DNA from: JAHEDH01 sp963753285
GTDB lineage: Bacteria > Actinomycetota > Acidimicrobiia > Spongiisociales > ZC4RG35
NCBI GenBank assembly: GCA_963753285.1
Contig: CAVWBT010000008.1
Span: forward strand, 124,001 to 188,000
Length of the DNA stretch: 64,000 nucleotides
Reading direction: 5' to 3'
Part shown: positions 25,745 through 34,714 of the stretch, in pieces
Position numbering within the stretch: the stretch's first letter is position 1
Layout of the letters: the number at the start of each line of letters is the position of its first letter
Position numbers and translations under genes: made by a program
The notes under the pieces: model-generated
The model's input: only the letters and a program-made list of their open reading frames with translations
The model's database searches: none
Told to the model about the DNA's origin: nothing

Positions 25745-26732
25745 GAACCTCGTCGAGATCCGCGATCTGGTGAAGGAGTTCCCGGTCCGAGGTGGGCTGC
25801 TCCAACGCCAGATCGGCTCAGTGCGGGCCGTCGCCGGAGTCGATCTCGACGTCATCAGGGGCGAGAGCTTGGGCCTGGTGGGCGAGTCGGGATGCGGGAA
25901 GACCACTCTGGGCCGGATGCTCGTGCGGTTGCTCGAACCGACGAGCGGAACCATCACCTTCGACGGTCGGGACATCACGCACCTGTCCGGTTCGGAGCTC
26001 AAGCCGTTCCGCAAGCGGGTCCAGATCATCTTCCAGGACCCGTACGGATCGCTCGATCCTCGCACGCAGGTCGGAGACGCCATCGCCGAGGGACTCCGAC
26101 TCCACGGCGTGGACGACCGGGACGAGCGCCGCGAGCGGGTGGAGCGGATGCTCGAACTCGTAGGGATGAACGCCGGTCACGCCGGGCGTTACCCCCACGA
26201 GTTCTCGGGCGGACAGCGTCAGCGAATCGGAATCGCCAGGGCCCTGATCCTCGAACCCGATCTGGTCGTCGCCGACGAGCCCGTGTCTGCGCTCGATGTC
26301 TCTGTTCAGGCCCAGGTGCTGAACCTGCTGAAGGAACTGCAATCGGAGCTGGATCTCACGCTGCTCTTCGTCGCCCACAACCTCGGCGTGGTCGAGCACA
26401 TCTCCGATCGGGTCGCCGTGATGTATCTCGGGCGAATCGTCGAGTTGGCTGAGCGGGACTCCCTGTATGCAAACCCGGTGCACCCATACACCGAGGCGCT
26501 GCTGTCTGCGATCCCGATCCCCGACCCCGACCGGCCGCGGAACCGCCAGATCCTCCAGGGAGAGATCCCTAGCCCGCTCAATCCGCCGACCGGATGCCAC
26601 TTCCATCCCCGCTGTCCCATCGCGAAGCCCGGGCTGTGCGACGTCCAGGAGCCGCCCCTCGCCGATTCGGCCTTCCCCGGGCACAAAGCCGCCTGTCTGC
26701 TCCGCACCGGACCCCGGGCTGCCGCCCGCTAG
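25737..26732 (+). CDS. ABC peptide transporter ATP-binding protein (DppF type)
   Basis: A 331-residue partner ATPase with Walker A GESGCGKT, FQDPYGSLDPR, signature FSGGQRQR, Walker B LVVADEP and H-loop VAHNLG. The C-terminal extension has CHFHPRCP and further Cys. It completes the five-gene importer. About 200 bp without genes follow. Confidence 0.95.
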   Translation: MAENLVEIRDLVKEFPVRGGLLQRQIGSVRAVAGVDLDVIRGESLGLVGESGCGKTTLGRMLVRLLEPTSGTITFDGRDITHLSGSELKPFRKRVQIIFQDPYGSLDPRTQVGDAIAEGLRLHGVDDRDERRERVERMLELVGMNAGHAGRYPHEFSGGQRQRIGIARALILEPDLVVADEPVSALDVSVQAQVLNLLKELQSELDLTLLFVAHNLGVVEHISDRVAVMYLGRIVELAERDSLYANPVHPYTEALLSAIPIPDPDRPRNRQILQGEIPSPLNPPTGCHFHPRCPIAKPGLCDVQEPPLADSAFPGHKAACLLRTGPRAAAR

Positions 26733-26931
26733 TGGCACCCGGCCCGGACAAGTTTGCGCTGGGTCTGGGAAGAGTGCTGTCAGCCATCGGCCATCGGCTT
26801 TCATCTCTCGATCTGGCCGACGTCGCTCGATAGCTGGACAGCTGAGGGCCGACAGCACACCGTCTCGATGCACCGGCACCGTCGAGATCGCGGTGGAATC
26901 GGGAGGGCCTCCGCGGGGTTGGTGAAGACCG

Positions 26932-28374
26932 ATGAGGGACACGAACATCCACGAGCATCAGATCGCTGTCGTCGGTGGTGGATCAGCCGGGCTGGTGGTT
27001 GCGTACGGGGCGGCATCGGCCGGAATCGATGTCGCATTGGTCGAAGCCGACCGGCTCGGCGGCGAGTGCACCTGGACCGGATGCGTGCCGTCCAAGACGC
27101 TCATCGACGCCGCCCGACGCGCTCACGAGGCAGGCAATTCCGGACACATCGGCGTCACCTCCTCCGACGTATCAGTCGACTTCGGTGCACTGATGCGTCA
27201 CATCCACGACACCTCGGCGCACATCGCTGCAGAAGAGGGACTGGAACGGGCCCTGCAGGCGAAGATCACCGTCTACCAGTCGTTCGCCAGGTTCGAGGAT
27301 CGCCGGACGCTCGCCCTCGACAGCGGAGAGCGGATCCGCGCCAAACGGATCGTGCTCGCAACCGGGAGCAGGCCGAACACACCTCCGCCCCTTCGCGGCA
27401 TCCGCCACCTGACCAACGAGACGATCTGGGGCCTCACCGAACTCCCCGAACACCTCGCCGTCGTCGGAGGGGGCACAATCGGAACGGAGCTGGCCCAGGC
27501 GTTCCGCAGACTCGGGAGCCACGTCACGATCATCACCGACGTCCACGGACTCCTGCCTGACGCACATCCCGACGCCTCGAAGCTGATCGCCGAACGACTG
27601 ACGGTCGAGGGCGTCTCGATCCACACAAACACGATGGTCGTCTCCGCAGTCGAGGGCACTGACGAGATCAGGCTTGCGATCGAAGACGGCACCGTCATCA
27701 CCGCGTCACATGTCCTGGTCAGCGTCGGCCGGGATGCGTCGTTGCATTCGATGAATCCTCAGGCTGCGGGGGTCGATCTCGACGAGTCGGGCGTTCCGAT
27801 CCTCGATGACCGTCTCAGGACGAGCGAGAAGCACATCTACGTCTGTGGCGACGCGGCGGGGGCCGGTCTCACCCATGTCGCTTCGGCACAGGGGTCCGCG
27901 GTGCTACAGAACATCGTCGGCCTGAGAACGAAACCGGTCGACACCGGCGTGCCCCGCTGGGCGGTCTTCACCGACCCCGAGATCGCCCAGGTGGGGTTGA
28001 CCAAGGACGAGGCGCTGGGGCGAGGTCTCGACATTCGCATCACCCGCGTGCCGATCGCGCGGGTCGACCGTGCGAGCATCACCGGCGCCTCGAACGGTTT
28101 TGTCGAGGCCGTCCACAGCAGAACGGGAAAGCTGCACGGAGTCACGATCGTCGGTCCTCAGGCGGCCGAGTGGGCGAATCAGTGGGTCGAACCGATCTCG
28201 AAGAACCGACGGCTCGCCGAACTCGTATTCATCCCGACCATTTATCCAACGATGGGATCGTCGAGTGCCGTCGTCGCCTACGAATGGGGAGAATCGATCC
28301 TGCGGCGGGGCCTGCTCGGTCGCGTCGTCCGTCTCGCCGGCAGAGCGCGCATGTGGCTCGCCCGGAATCCGTGA
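26932..28374 (+). CDS. FAD-dependent pyridine nucleotide-disulfide oxidoreductase (MerA/Lpd-like)
   Basis: A 480-residue flavoenzyme of the class I disulfide reductase fold. It has the FAD-binding VVGGGSAGLVVAYGAASAG, redox-active GGECTWTGCVPSKTL (C-x4-C), NAD(P)-binding VVGGGTIGTELAQAFRRLG and FAD-closing VCGDAAG. The dimer domain reads IPTIYPTMGSSSAV where lipoamide and glutathione reductases have HPTxxE. Both the catalytic His and the Glu are replaced, so normal disulfide reduction at the partner active site is doubtful. MerA-like proteins with altered ends exist. It stands alone, between the importer and an ABC exporter. Confidence 0.85.
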   Translation: MRDTNIHEHQIAVVGGGSAGLVVAYGAASAGIDVALVEADRLGGECTWTGCVPSKTLIDAARRAHEAGNSGHIGVTSSDVSVDFGALMRHIHDTSAHIAAEEGLERALQAKITVYQSFARFEDRRTLALDSGERIRAKRIVLATGSRPNTPPPLRGIRHLTNETIWGLTELPEHLAVVGGGTIGTELAQAFRRLGSHVTIITDVHGLLPDAHPDASKLIAERLTVEGVSIHTNTMVVSAVEGTDEIRLAIEDGTVITASHVLVSVGRDASLHSMNPQAAGVDLDESGVPILDDRLRTSEKHIYVCGDAAGAGLTHVASAQGSAVLQNIVGLRTKPVDTGVPRWAVFTDPEIAQVGLTKDEALGRGLDIRITRVPIARVDRASITGASNGFVEAVHSRTGKLHGVTIVGPQAAEWANQWVEPISKNRRLAELVFIPTIYPTMGSSSAVVAYEWGESILRRGLLGRVVRLAGRARMWLARNP

Positions 28375-28390
28375 AGCACCGGTCGCCGGG

Positions 28391-28396
28391 TAGCGT
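28391..28396 (+). promoter_or_regulatory. -10-like box before the ABC exporter
   Basis: TAGCGT lies 9 bp before the ATG at 28406, with no ribosome site between; consistent with leaderless expression. Confidence 0.4.
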
Positions 28397-28405
28397 GACG
28401 GCCTC

Positions 28406-30172
28406 ATGAACCAACGCCCTCCCATCCGGCGTCTGCTTGCCTATGCGCGGCCGCATCGACGCGATCTTCGGATGGCGACCACGTGGTCGGTCCTCAACAA
28501 GATCATGGACATCGCTCCGGAGATCCTCATCGGAGGAGCGGTCGACGTCGTCGTGAGAGGCGAGCGATCCTGGCTGGCGGCGCTCGGCGTCACTGCCGTC
28601 AGGGATCAGTTGATCGTGCTCGGCATCCTCACCTTCATCGTGTGGGCATTGGAGTCCGCCTTCGAATACGCGCTCAAGATCCGCTGGCGCAACCTGGCCC
28701 AGACGATCCAGCATGATCTCCGCGTCGAGACCTACGACCACACCCAGGGCCTCGAACTCGGCTACTTCGAGAACCGATCGACGGGCGCCCTGATGGCGGT
28801 GCTGAACGACGACGTCAACCAACTCGAGCGATTCCTCGACGTCGGCGCCAATCAGATCATCCAGACCCTGACCAGCGTCGTCGGTGTGGGAGCCGTCTTC
28901 TTCTTCCTGTCCCCATCGATCGCTGCGCTGTCGCTGATCCCCATCCCGATCATCGTCTGGGGATCCCTCCGATTCACCAGGGCGCTGGCACCCCGCTATA
29001 TGGGGGTCAGGAACCAGGCCGGCGTGCTCAACTCGGTCTTGTCGAACAATCTCGGCGGAATCGCCACCATCAAGTCGTTCACGGCCGAGGCACGTGAGAC
29101 CGCCCGGATCGAACAGGAGTCGGGCCGGTACCGGACGGTGAACGAGGGAGCGATCAAGCTCTCGTCGGCGTTCGTCCCGGCGATCCGCATCGCCATCCTC
29201 GCCGGATTCCTCGTGACCCTTCTGTACGGCGGGTTCCAGGTGCTCGAAGGCGGTCTCGAAGTCGGCGCGTACTCGGTGCTCATCTTCCTCACGCAGCGAC
29301 TCCTGTGGCCGCTCACCATGCTCGGCGAGACGCTCGACCTGTATCAGCGTTCGATGGCGTCCGCGAGTCGCATTCTCGATCTCCTCGACACGGAGCCAGG
29401 AATGTCGGATGGAACCGTTCCACTCGGCGAGCCCATCGGGCGTGTCACGTTCGATGGGGTTGCCTTCTCATACGATGCGGGATTCCCGGTGCTCCACGGG
29501 ATCGACATCGACATTCCCGCCGGTCAGACGGCTGCGATCGTGGGCGCGACCGGTTCGGGGAAGACCACCATGTTGAAGCTGCTCCTGCGGTTCGCCGACG
29601 TCGACACCGGGGCCGTGAAACTGGACGGACACGACGTCAGGGACCTGAGATCGGCGGACCTCCGGAGGGCGATCGGACTCGTCAGCCAAGACGTGTTCCT
29701 GTTCCACGGGACCGTGAGAGAGAACATCGCGTACGGCGCGCCTGACGCCGATCTCGACGCCGTCATGAGAGCGGCCGAGCTCGCAGAAGCCGACGGGTTC
29801 ATCCGGGCGCTTCCGGAAGGCTACGACACGGTGGTCGGCGAACGCGGTCAGAAACTCTCGGGTGGACAGCGACAGCGCATCTCGATCGCCAGAGCGATCC
29901 TCACCGACCCGGCCGTTCTCGTGCTCGACGAGGCGACCTCCGCAGTCGACAACGAGACGGAGGCGGCGATCCAGCGTTCCCTCGAGAAGGTGGCGGTGGA
30001 CCGCACCACGATCGTGGTCGCGCACCGACTCTCGACGATTCGACATGCCGACTGCATCTATGTGCTCGAACGGGGAAAGCTGGTCGAGTCCGGCACCCAC
30101 GAGGAACTCGTGTCACACGAGGGCCAGTACCACTCGTTGTGGAGGGTTCAGACGGGCGAGCGAGTCCCCTGA
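28406..30172 (+). CDS. ABC exporter, fused membrane and ATPase domains (MsbA/MdlB type)
   Basis: A 588-residue half-transporter that would dimerise. The N-terminal six-helix domain includes GVGAVFFFLSPSIAALSLI and IAILAGFLVTLLYGGFQVL. The ATPase has Walker A GATGSGKT, Q-loop VSQDVFLF, signature LSGGQRQR, Walker B VLVLDEA and switch VAHRLS. All motifs are intact. The substrate (lipid, peptide or drug) is not evident. It is monocistronic, and a decayed gene lies just downstream on the other strand. Confidence 0.93.
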   Translation: MNQRPPIRRLLAYARPHRRDLRMATTWSVLNKIMDIAPEILIGGAVDVVVRGERSWLAALGVTAVRDQLIVLGILTFIVWALESAFEYALKIRWRNLAQTIQHDLRVETYDHTQGLELGYFENRSTGALMAVLNDDVNQLERFLDVGANQIIQTLTSVVGVGAVFFFLSPSIAALSLIPIPIIVWGSLRFTRALAPRYMGVRNQAGVLNSVLSNNLGGIATIKSFTAEARETARIEQESGRYRTVNEGAIKLSSAFVPAIRIAILAGFLVTLLYGGFQVLEGGLEVGAYSVLIFLTQRLLWPLTMLGETLDLYQRSMASASRILDLLDTEPGMSDGTVPLGEPIGRVTFDGVAFSYDAGFPVLHGIDIDIPAGQTAAIVGATGSGKTTMLKLLLRFADVDTGAVKLDGHDVRDLRSADLRRAIGLVSQDVFLFHGTVRENIAYGAPDADLDAVMRAAELAEADGFIRALPEGYDTVVGERGQKLSGGQRQRISIARAILTDPAVLVLDEATSAVDNETEAAIQRSLEKVAVDRTTIVVAHRLSTIRHADCIYVLERGKLVESGTHEELVSHEGQYHSLWRVQTGERVP

Positions 30173-30174
30173 CC

Positions 30175-30340
30175 TCAACGCGGCCGAACACCCTCGGCTG
30201 ACTTCCGGACGGTCTCGGCAATCCGCTTCCGCCGAGTGTCGAGCCGCTTCGCTCGCATGATCCTCTCGAGCGTTCGAGCTCGTCGTCGAACGTGGGAATC
30301 CGTCGAATCGTTCGTTCGCACGGAGTTCCAACGAATCGTT
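30175..30340 (-). pseudogene. C-terminal remnant of a YdeI/OmpD-associated family gene
   Basis: Two adjoining minus-strand frames give DSLELRANERFDGFPRS and then LERIMRAKRLDTRRKRIAE followed by TVRKSAEGVRPR and a stop at 30175. This is the usual YdeI ending (a 'FPxS..R...W...AKRxxTRxKRIxET' pattern), broken by a frameshift near 30290. Its N-terminal counterpart lies near 31443, on the other side of a lipoprotein gene. Confidence 0.6.
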
Positions 30341-30562
30341 TCGGGACAGCTCCGAAGCGCCGATTGACCCGCGGCCGGGTGGTCCGTCGCAGGGCCGTAT
30401 GCGTTCTGGGCCGTCTGGAAGGCGCCGTGCTCAGTGCGGGTCGGGTTCGGGTTCACAGCGAGGTGCGGCCCTCGGTACTGCCCGAAGGACCTAAAGCACT
30501 GTGGCGGCCTGAGGCTTGGTGACAGACTGGAAGTGCTCGTCGCGGAACGGAAGGTGAGTGCC

Positions 30563-31114
30563 GTGAGGACGTCGGCAAACCGGATACAGGGCGTGACGAT
30601 GGCCGTCTTGGCGGTCTTGGCGGTGGGCCTGATTGCCGTCAGCGCATGTGGCGATGATGACGATGCTGCGTCTCCCGACACCGGCACCATCAAGATCGTC
30701 GTTGAGGGTTGGGAGGACGTCGAGGGATACCGGCTTCTGGCTGGCGTCGATCCCGCTGGCGGTGGCGCGTTCTGGACGATCGTCGATAGCGACCCATGGT
30801 CGGGCGAGGACGTTGTGCACCCTCCATATTGGGGCGAGGGGGAATACGTCGGGGGCAGCGACGATGGTTGGGGTGCCGGCGACTACATGTGGGATCAAAC
30901 CCAACGGCTCGAACCAGGCTCATACAGCGTTCAGTTCTGGGCGCACCCTGGTGAACTGGCTCCGTTTGGGAGCCATATCCCCGCTGATCCGATCGAGCGG
31001 AGTTGCTCGGTAGACGTTGACGTATCCGCCGGGGAAACCACCACCGTCGTGATCTCAGACATCCCACCCGGCGGCGGGGACATCTGCCCAGACGCAAGTT
31101 GGTCCAGCGACTGA
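30563..31114 (+). CDS. Putative lipoprotein of unknown function
   Basis: A 183-residue exported protein. The GTG at 30563 follows GGAAGG. The signal peptide ends in a lipobox (GLIAVSAC, Cys about 29), then an Asp-rich linker GDDDDA. The mature part is beta-rich, with repeated Trp/Gly-rich turns (EGWEDVEG, GGSDDGWGAGDYMW) and a late AGETTTVVISDIPPGG that resembles an Ig-like or prealbumin-like strand pattern. Its codon use looks slightly less GC-biased than neighbours. It sits between the two halves of a decayed YdeI gene and so may have arrived by insertion. Confidence 0.6.
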   Translation: MRTSANRIQGVTMAVLAVLAVGLIAVSACGDDDDAASPDTGTIKIVVEGWEDVEGYRLLAGVDPAGGGAFWTIVDSDPWSGEDVVHPPYWGEGEYVGGSDDGWGAGDYMWDQTQRLEPGSYSVQFWAHPGELAPFGSHIPADPIERSCSVDVDVSAGETTTVVISDIPPGGGDICPDASWSSD

Positions 31115-31149
31115 GAACGAAGGCACTGAGCCGCTGATATTGCTGCAAC

Positions 31150-31443
31150 CGGCCTGCCTGACCGCCCCCGACCGCCGGCTTCTGGACGCGCCGTCGGCCG
31201 TTCGCGAGCGTCCGAAGAGCGATCCCTTCCTGAGACGATGGGCCGCCGACGGGGCGTGTCAGTTGGGCGTCGAGCCTGGTCGAACTGATCGGACCATCCG
31301 AGACCGAGCAGCTCCTGCACGACCTCCTCCCAGGGCACATACAGCTCCGGTCTCACAGACTTCTTGTAGGTGACCAACCAGACACTCGAGGACTGTTGAT
31401 GTCTGGCCTCGAGCCAGGATCTGAGCTTCGCACGGGAGGTCAC
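31150..31443 (-). pseudogene. N-terminal remnant of a YdeI/OmpD-associated family gene
   Basis: From the GTG at 31443 the frame reads TSRAKLRSWLEARHQQSSS, WLVTYKKSVRPELYVPWEEV and ELLGLGWSDQ, a typical YdeI N-terminus. After that, similarity breaks up between frames (LDAQLT in one, TPRRR in another). It starts 21 bp after the methyltransferase stop on the same strand, so it was once probably part of that operon. Confidence 0.6.
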
Positions 31444-31464
31444 TTCGATCCGCTCGAAGCTCTG

Positions 31465-32058
31465 TCACGCCCGCGCCCATCTCGTCCAGGCGTACGGCCA
31501 GCGACGTCCGGCAACTCGACTGTGACCTCCCTCTTCCACCAGGGCAAACCGGTCACCCAGAGCGACGGCGAGATCCTCCGTGGCGAATCCCCACGGAGGG
31601 CCGCCCTCCGATGCCGGTCTTCCGAACGGGAACACGATCGATATGAGTGCTCCAGAACGCCCGAGCACGCGGTCCGCCATCGCACCGAACCTGGGTCGAT
31701 CCGGGGGATCGATGGCGCAGAAGAACGTGTGGTCGAAGACCAGGTCGAACGGCTCGTCGGCCTCGATCTCGAGAGAGTCTGCGATGAGCACCGAGGCGTG
31801 CTCGGCGTCGAGACGGCGAAGCAGCGCCGCCTCGACGGCGGGGGCGACGTCGACGGCCGTCACACGCCATCCGGCTTGCGCCAGGGCTGCCGCATCATGA
31901 CCGGTCCCGGCTCCCGGCACCAGCACCCTCCCCACCGCTCGGGTGCCGAGCGCCGGGTCGAGGGCCAGCCGGGTCTCCAGTTCTGGATGAGCCCGGCCGA
32001 GGTCCCATGGGATCGATCCGATCTCGTATCTGGCGTTCCAAGCGTCAGCGTCCGGCAC
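31465..32058 (-). CDS. SAM-dependent methyltransferase (thiopurine methyltransferase-like)
   Basis: A 197-residue class I methyltransferase. WNARYEIGSIPWDLGRAHPE is the TPMT-like N-terminus, VLVPGAGTGHDAAALAQAG is motif I for SAM binding, and VFDHTFFCAIDPPDR follows in the motif IV position. Related bacterial enzymes methylate thiols, selenium/tellurium oxyanions or halides; the acceptor here is unknown. The downstream gene on this strand is the YdeI remnant. Confidence 0.85.
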   Translation of the reverse strand: MPDADAWNARYEIGSIPWDLGRAHPELETRLALDPALGTRAVGRVLVPGAGTGHDAAALAQAGWRVTAVDVAPAVEAALLRRLDAEHASVLIADSLEIEADEPFDLVFDHTFFCAIDPPDRPRFGAMADRVLGRSGALISIVFPFGRPASEGGPPWGFATEDLAVALGDRFALVEEGGHSRVAGRRWPYAWTRWARA

Positions 32059-32149
32059 AAAACCTCCGTGTTGTGATCACGATGGTACGTCCCGGTGTCT
32101 GCCACGGTCGGCCCTGTCAGAATGAGGCTCGAACGAGATGGAAGGAACC

Positions 32150-33007
32150 ATGAGCGGGATATCGAAACTCGGCGTCGTCGGCGGCGGCCAGATGGGAGCA
32201 GGGATCGCCGAGGTGGCAGCGAAGGCCGGCACGGACGTGATGATCATGGAGGTGAAGCCCGAGTTCGCGGAGAAGAGCCGCGAACGCCTCGTCCGATCGC
32301 TCGATCGTGCGGTGGAGCGCGGCAAGCTGGAAGCCGGCGACAGAGACGCTGCGCTGTCCCGGGTGGGATACACCACCGATCTCGCCGAGTTCGCCGACCG
32401 CGATCTCGTCATCGAGGCCGTCACCGAGGACGAGGAACTCAAGATCGGGATCTTCCGGACGTTGGACGCCGCCGTGGAGTCTGACGACGCGATCCTCGCG
32501 TCGAACACCTCGTCGATCCCCATCACGCGGCTGGCTGCGGTGACCAAGCGCCCATCCCACGTCGTGGGGATGCACTTCTTCAACCCGGTGCCGGTGATGG
32601 CACTCATGGAGTTGGTCACGACCGTGCGTTCCGACGAATCGGTCGAGGAGCGGGCGCAGGCCTATGCCACCGAAACCCTGGGCAAGACCGTCATCCGGGC
32701 GAAGGATCGTGGCGGCTTCGTGGTCAACATGCTGCTGGTGCCCTACCTCCTCGGCGGGATCCGCATGTACGAGGCCGGGATCGCCACCGCCGATGACATC
32801 GACACCGGGATGCGCCTCGGGGCCAACCACCCGATGGGCCCGCTCGAACTGAGCGACTTCATCGGGCTCGACACGATGAAACTGGTCGCCGACGTCCTTT
32901 TCGACGAGTACAAGGAGCCGTTGTACGCCTCACCACCGCTCCTCACCCGGATGGTCGAGGCCGGCCTGCTGGGTCGCAAGACGGGACAGGGGTTCTACAC
33001 CTACTGA
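32150..33007 (+). CDS. 3-hydroxybutyryl-CoA (3-hydroxyacyl-CoA) dehydrogenase
   Basis: A 285-residue NAD(P)-dependent dehydrogenase of the FadB2/Hbd/PaaH type. The Rossmann motif is GVVGGGQMGAGIAEVAAKAG. The catalytic His is in GMHFFNPVPVMALMELV and the Glu in LVIEAVTEDEELK. The C-terminal domain has MRLGANHPMGPLELSDFIGL and ends GRKTGQGFYTY. It acts in beta-oxidation, butanoate or lower phenylacetate metabolism. The ATG at 32150 follows GGAAGGAA. Confidence 0.93.
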   Translation: MSGISKLGVVGGGQMGAGIAEVAAKAGTDVMIMEVKPEFAEKSRERLVRSLDRAVERGKLEAGDRDAALSRVGYTTDLAEFADRDLVIEAVTEDEELKIGIFRTLDAAVESDDAILASNTSSIPITRLAAVTKRPSHVVGMHFFNPVPVMALMELVTTVRSDESVEERAQAYATETLGKTVIRAKDRGGFVVNMLLVPYLLGGIRMYEAGIATADDIDTGMRLGANHPMGPLELSDFIGLDTMKLVADVLFDEYKEPLYASPPLLTRMVEAGLLGRKTGQGFYTY

Positions 33008-33010
33008 GTG

Positions 33011-33059
33011 TTTCACGTTCTACGTCGGACGTGAAACGTGGAACGCCGAACGTGGAACG
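33011..33059 (+). repeat. Seven heptanucleotide units in strict 7-bp phase (NNNNACG)
   Basis: Units TTTCACG, TTCTACG, TCGGACG, TGAAACG, TGGAACG, CCGAACG and TGGAACG follow without gaps just after the dehydrogenase stop. GTTTCACG (33010-33017) can pair with CGTGAAAC (33030-33037), so the block may also terminate transcription. Confidence 0.75.
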
Positions 33060-33060
33060 T

Positions 33061-33288
33061 TCAGGAAACCGGCACCGGGAAACGGCGGAGACGGTTCCTC
33101 GGCGAGCGAAGGAGAACGGGGTACCAGGAGTGATCACCGGCCTCGGCCGCCTCGTAGAAGGCCTCCAGGGCGCAATCGAGACATGCGAACCCCGATGGAA
33201 TGAGGGCAGCGGCTCTGGCGCCGCACAACCCACATTCCATCGTGATTCGCTTCGGATTCGCTCCCAGCGTCGCTCCGGCATATGTCAT
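33061..33288 (-). CDS. Small protein with two CxxC pairs (zinc-ribbon-like)
   Basis: About 75 residues. MECGLCGARAAALIPSGF is followed by ACLDCALEAFYEAAEAGDHS, giving two CxxC pairs 15 residues apart, enough for one zinc site. The end is basic. The start is uncertain: the ATG at 33288, an internal ATG at 33240 just before the first CxxC, or a TTG at 33318. No known family. Confidence 0.5.
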   Translation of the reverse strand: MTYAGATLGANPKRITMECGLCGARAAALIPSGFACLDCALEAFYEAAEAGDHSWYPVLLRSPRNRLRRFPVPVS

Positions 33289-33409
33289 GTACCCATTGTC
33301 GACCACGACGTAGCACAATCTGGAGTAGGGTTCCTGCTACGCACACAGTGACTAGTCATCCGGCCGACCTCCTGGTTCACTTGCCCGCATATCGGCCGAT
33401 AGAGAGAGC

Positions 33410-34714
33410 ATGAACTCACCGAGAGCCGCGGCGTTCTCTCCTTCCACAGGCGTGGATGCGATCGATCGCGCCCTCACGATGCTCGGGCTCTCGATCGGTC
33501 GGGCCCCAACCCGCGACCAGTGGGGTGAGTTCCTCAGCCTCATCGCATACGAGTACCACCACTCGGACACGGCGCGATTCGAGACGCTCTTCGCCGCCTC
33601 ACCCATTCCCACGCTCGAACAGGACTACTCCGAGGTCGTCGCTCGATTCTCGGCCCTGCGTGCAGCCGGCGTCAGCGACATCAGAGCGCACATCGACGAG
33701 AATGACACACTCCTTCGGGAGTTGGTCGGCAGCATCCGCAATGTGGCCGTCAACCCTGCTGCGATCGCGATCATCGGCTTGACGGAGGAACACGTCGAGG
33801 GCTACATCGACCCGGTGATCGTCAACGACGAGTCGGTTGGAAGTTGGATCGACCAACTCGAGACCGTCTGGCACGGGCGGACTTCCAGCGAATTCGAGTA
33901 CACCGGTAGAACGCTGCATGGGGCGCCCTTCGATGCCAGACGGACGATGGCGGTGCCGGTCGGGCCGCTCGGCCCCGACTACCGCCGGGTGGTCGTGACC
34001 ATCGAGGACGCCACTCGAGAACGGAACGAACAGCGTCGACTCGCGCACCTCGTCGAGGAGAAGAACGAGTTCCTGGCCGCAGTCAGCCACGAGATCCGCA
34101 CACCGCTCACCGGTGTGCTCGGTTTCACCGAGATCCTCATGGACAACGGCAGAGACATGAGTGTCTCGGAACGGTCCGAGATCCTGGCTTCGATCGCACG
34201 CCAGGCCCAGGACGTCTCCGACATCGTCGAAGATCTCCTCACCTCCACGCGCTCGGAATCGGGTGACCTCGCCGTGACCCGAGAGCCGGTCGATCTCGCG
34301 GCAGAAGTCGCCACCGTTCTCCACAACGGCGGCTCACACACCCAGGGCGTCGAGATCGGCATCGACGCAACATCCACGGTCACGACCGGGGATCCGGGTC
34401 GTGTCCGTCAGATCATCCGAAATCTCCTGACCAACGCCGAGCGATACGGTGGACCTGACGTTCGGATCGACGTGCGTGAGCTTCCCGACGCCATCGTCGT
34501 GTCCGTCTCCGACGACGGCTGCGGGGTAGCGCCCGACCGTATCGCGACGCTGTTCTCGTCGGCTCGATCGATGTCCGCCGCGACCGTGTCGGGCTCCGCC
34601 GGCCTCGGCCTGTCGATCTGTCAGAAGCTGGCAGAGCTCATGGGCGGCTCGCTCGGCTACGAGCGTCGCGATGAGCGAACCTACTTCACCTTGGCGCTGC
34701 CGAAAGGCGACTGA
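33410..34714 (+). CDS. Soluble PAS-domain histidine kinase
   Basis: A 434-residue kinase with no membrane segment. The N-terminal 110 residues are unassigned. A PAS-like domain (about 110-215) ends in RRVVVTIEDATRERNEQRRL. HisKA has AAVSHEIRTPLTGVLGFTE with the phospho-acceptor His. The ATPase has N-box IIRNLLTNAERYG, G1 SDDGCGV and G2 GSAGLGLSI. No response regulator is adjacent, so it is an orphan kinase. It probably senses a cytoplasmic cue. Confidence 0.88.
   Translation: MNSPRAAAFSPSTGVDAIDRALTMLGLSIGRAPTRDQWGEFLSLIAYEYHHSDTARFETLFAASPIPTLEQDYSEVVARFSALRAAGVSDIRAHIDENDTLLRELVGSIRNVAVNPAAIAIIGLTEEHVEGYIDPVIVNDESVGSWIDQLETVWHGRTSSEFEYTGRTLHGAPFDARRTMAVPVGPLGPDYRRVVVTIEDATRERNEQRRLAHLVEEKNEFLAAVSHEIRTPLTGVLGFTEILMDNGRDMSVSERSEILASIARQAQDVSDIVEDLLTSTRSESGDLAVTREPVDLAAEVATVLHNGGSHTQGVEIGIDATSTVTTGDPGRVRQIIRNLLTNAERYGGPDVRIDVRELPDAIVVSVSDDGCGVAPDRIATLFSSARSMSAATVSGSAGLGLSICQKLAELMGGSLGYERRDERTYFTLALPKGD

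Noticed and set aside
26733..26931. Gap after the importer genes examined for tRNA, small RNA or gene remnants
   Set aside because: Only two GCCATCG heptamers and short weak inverted repeats were seen; no cloverleaf or coding signal.
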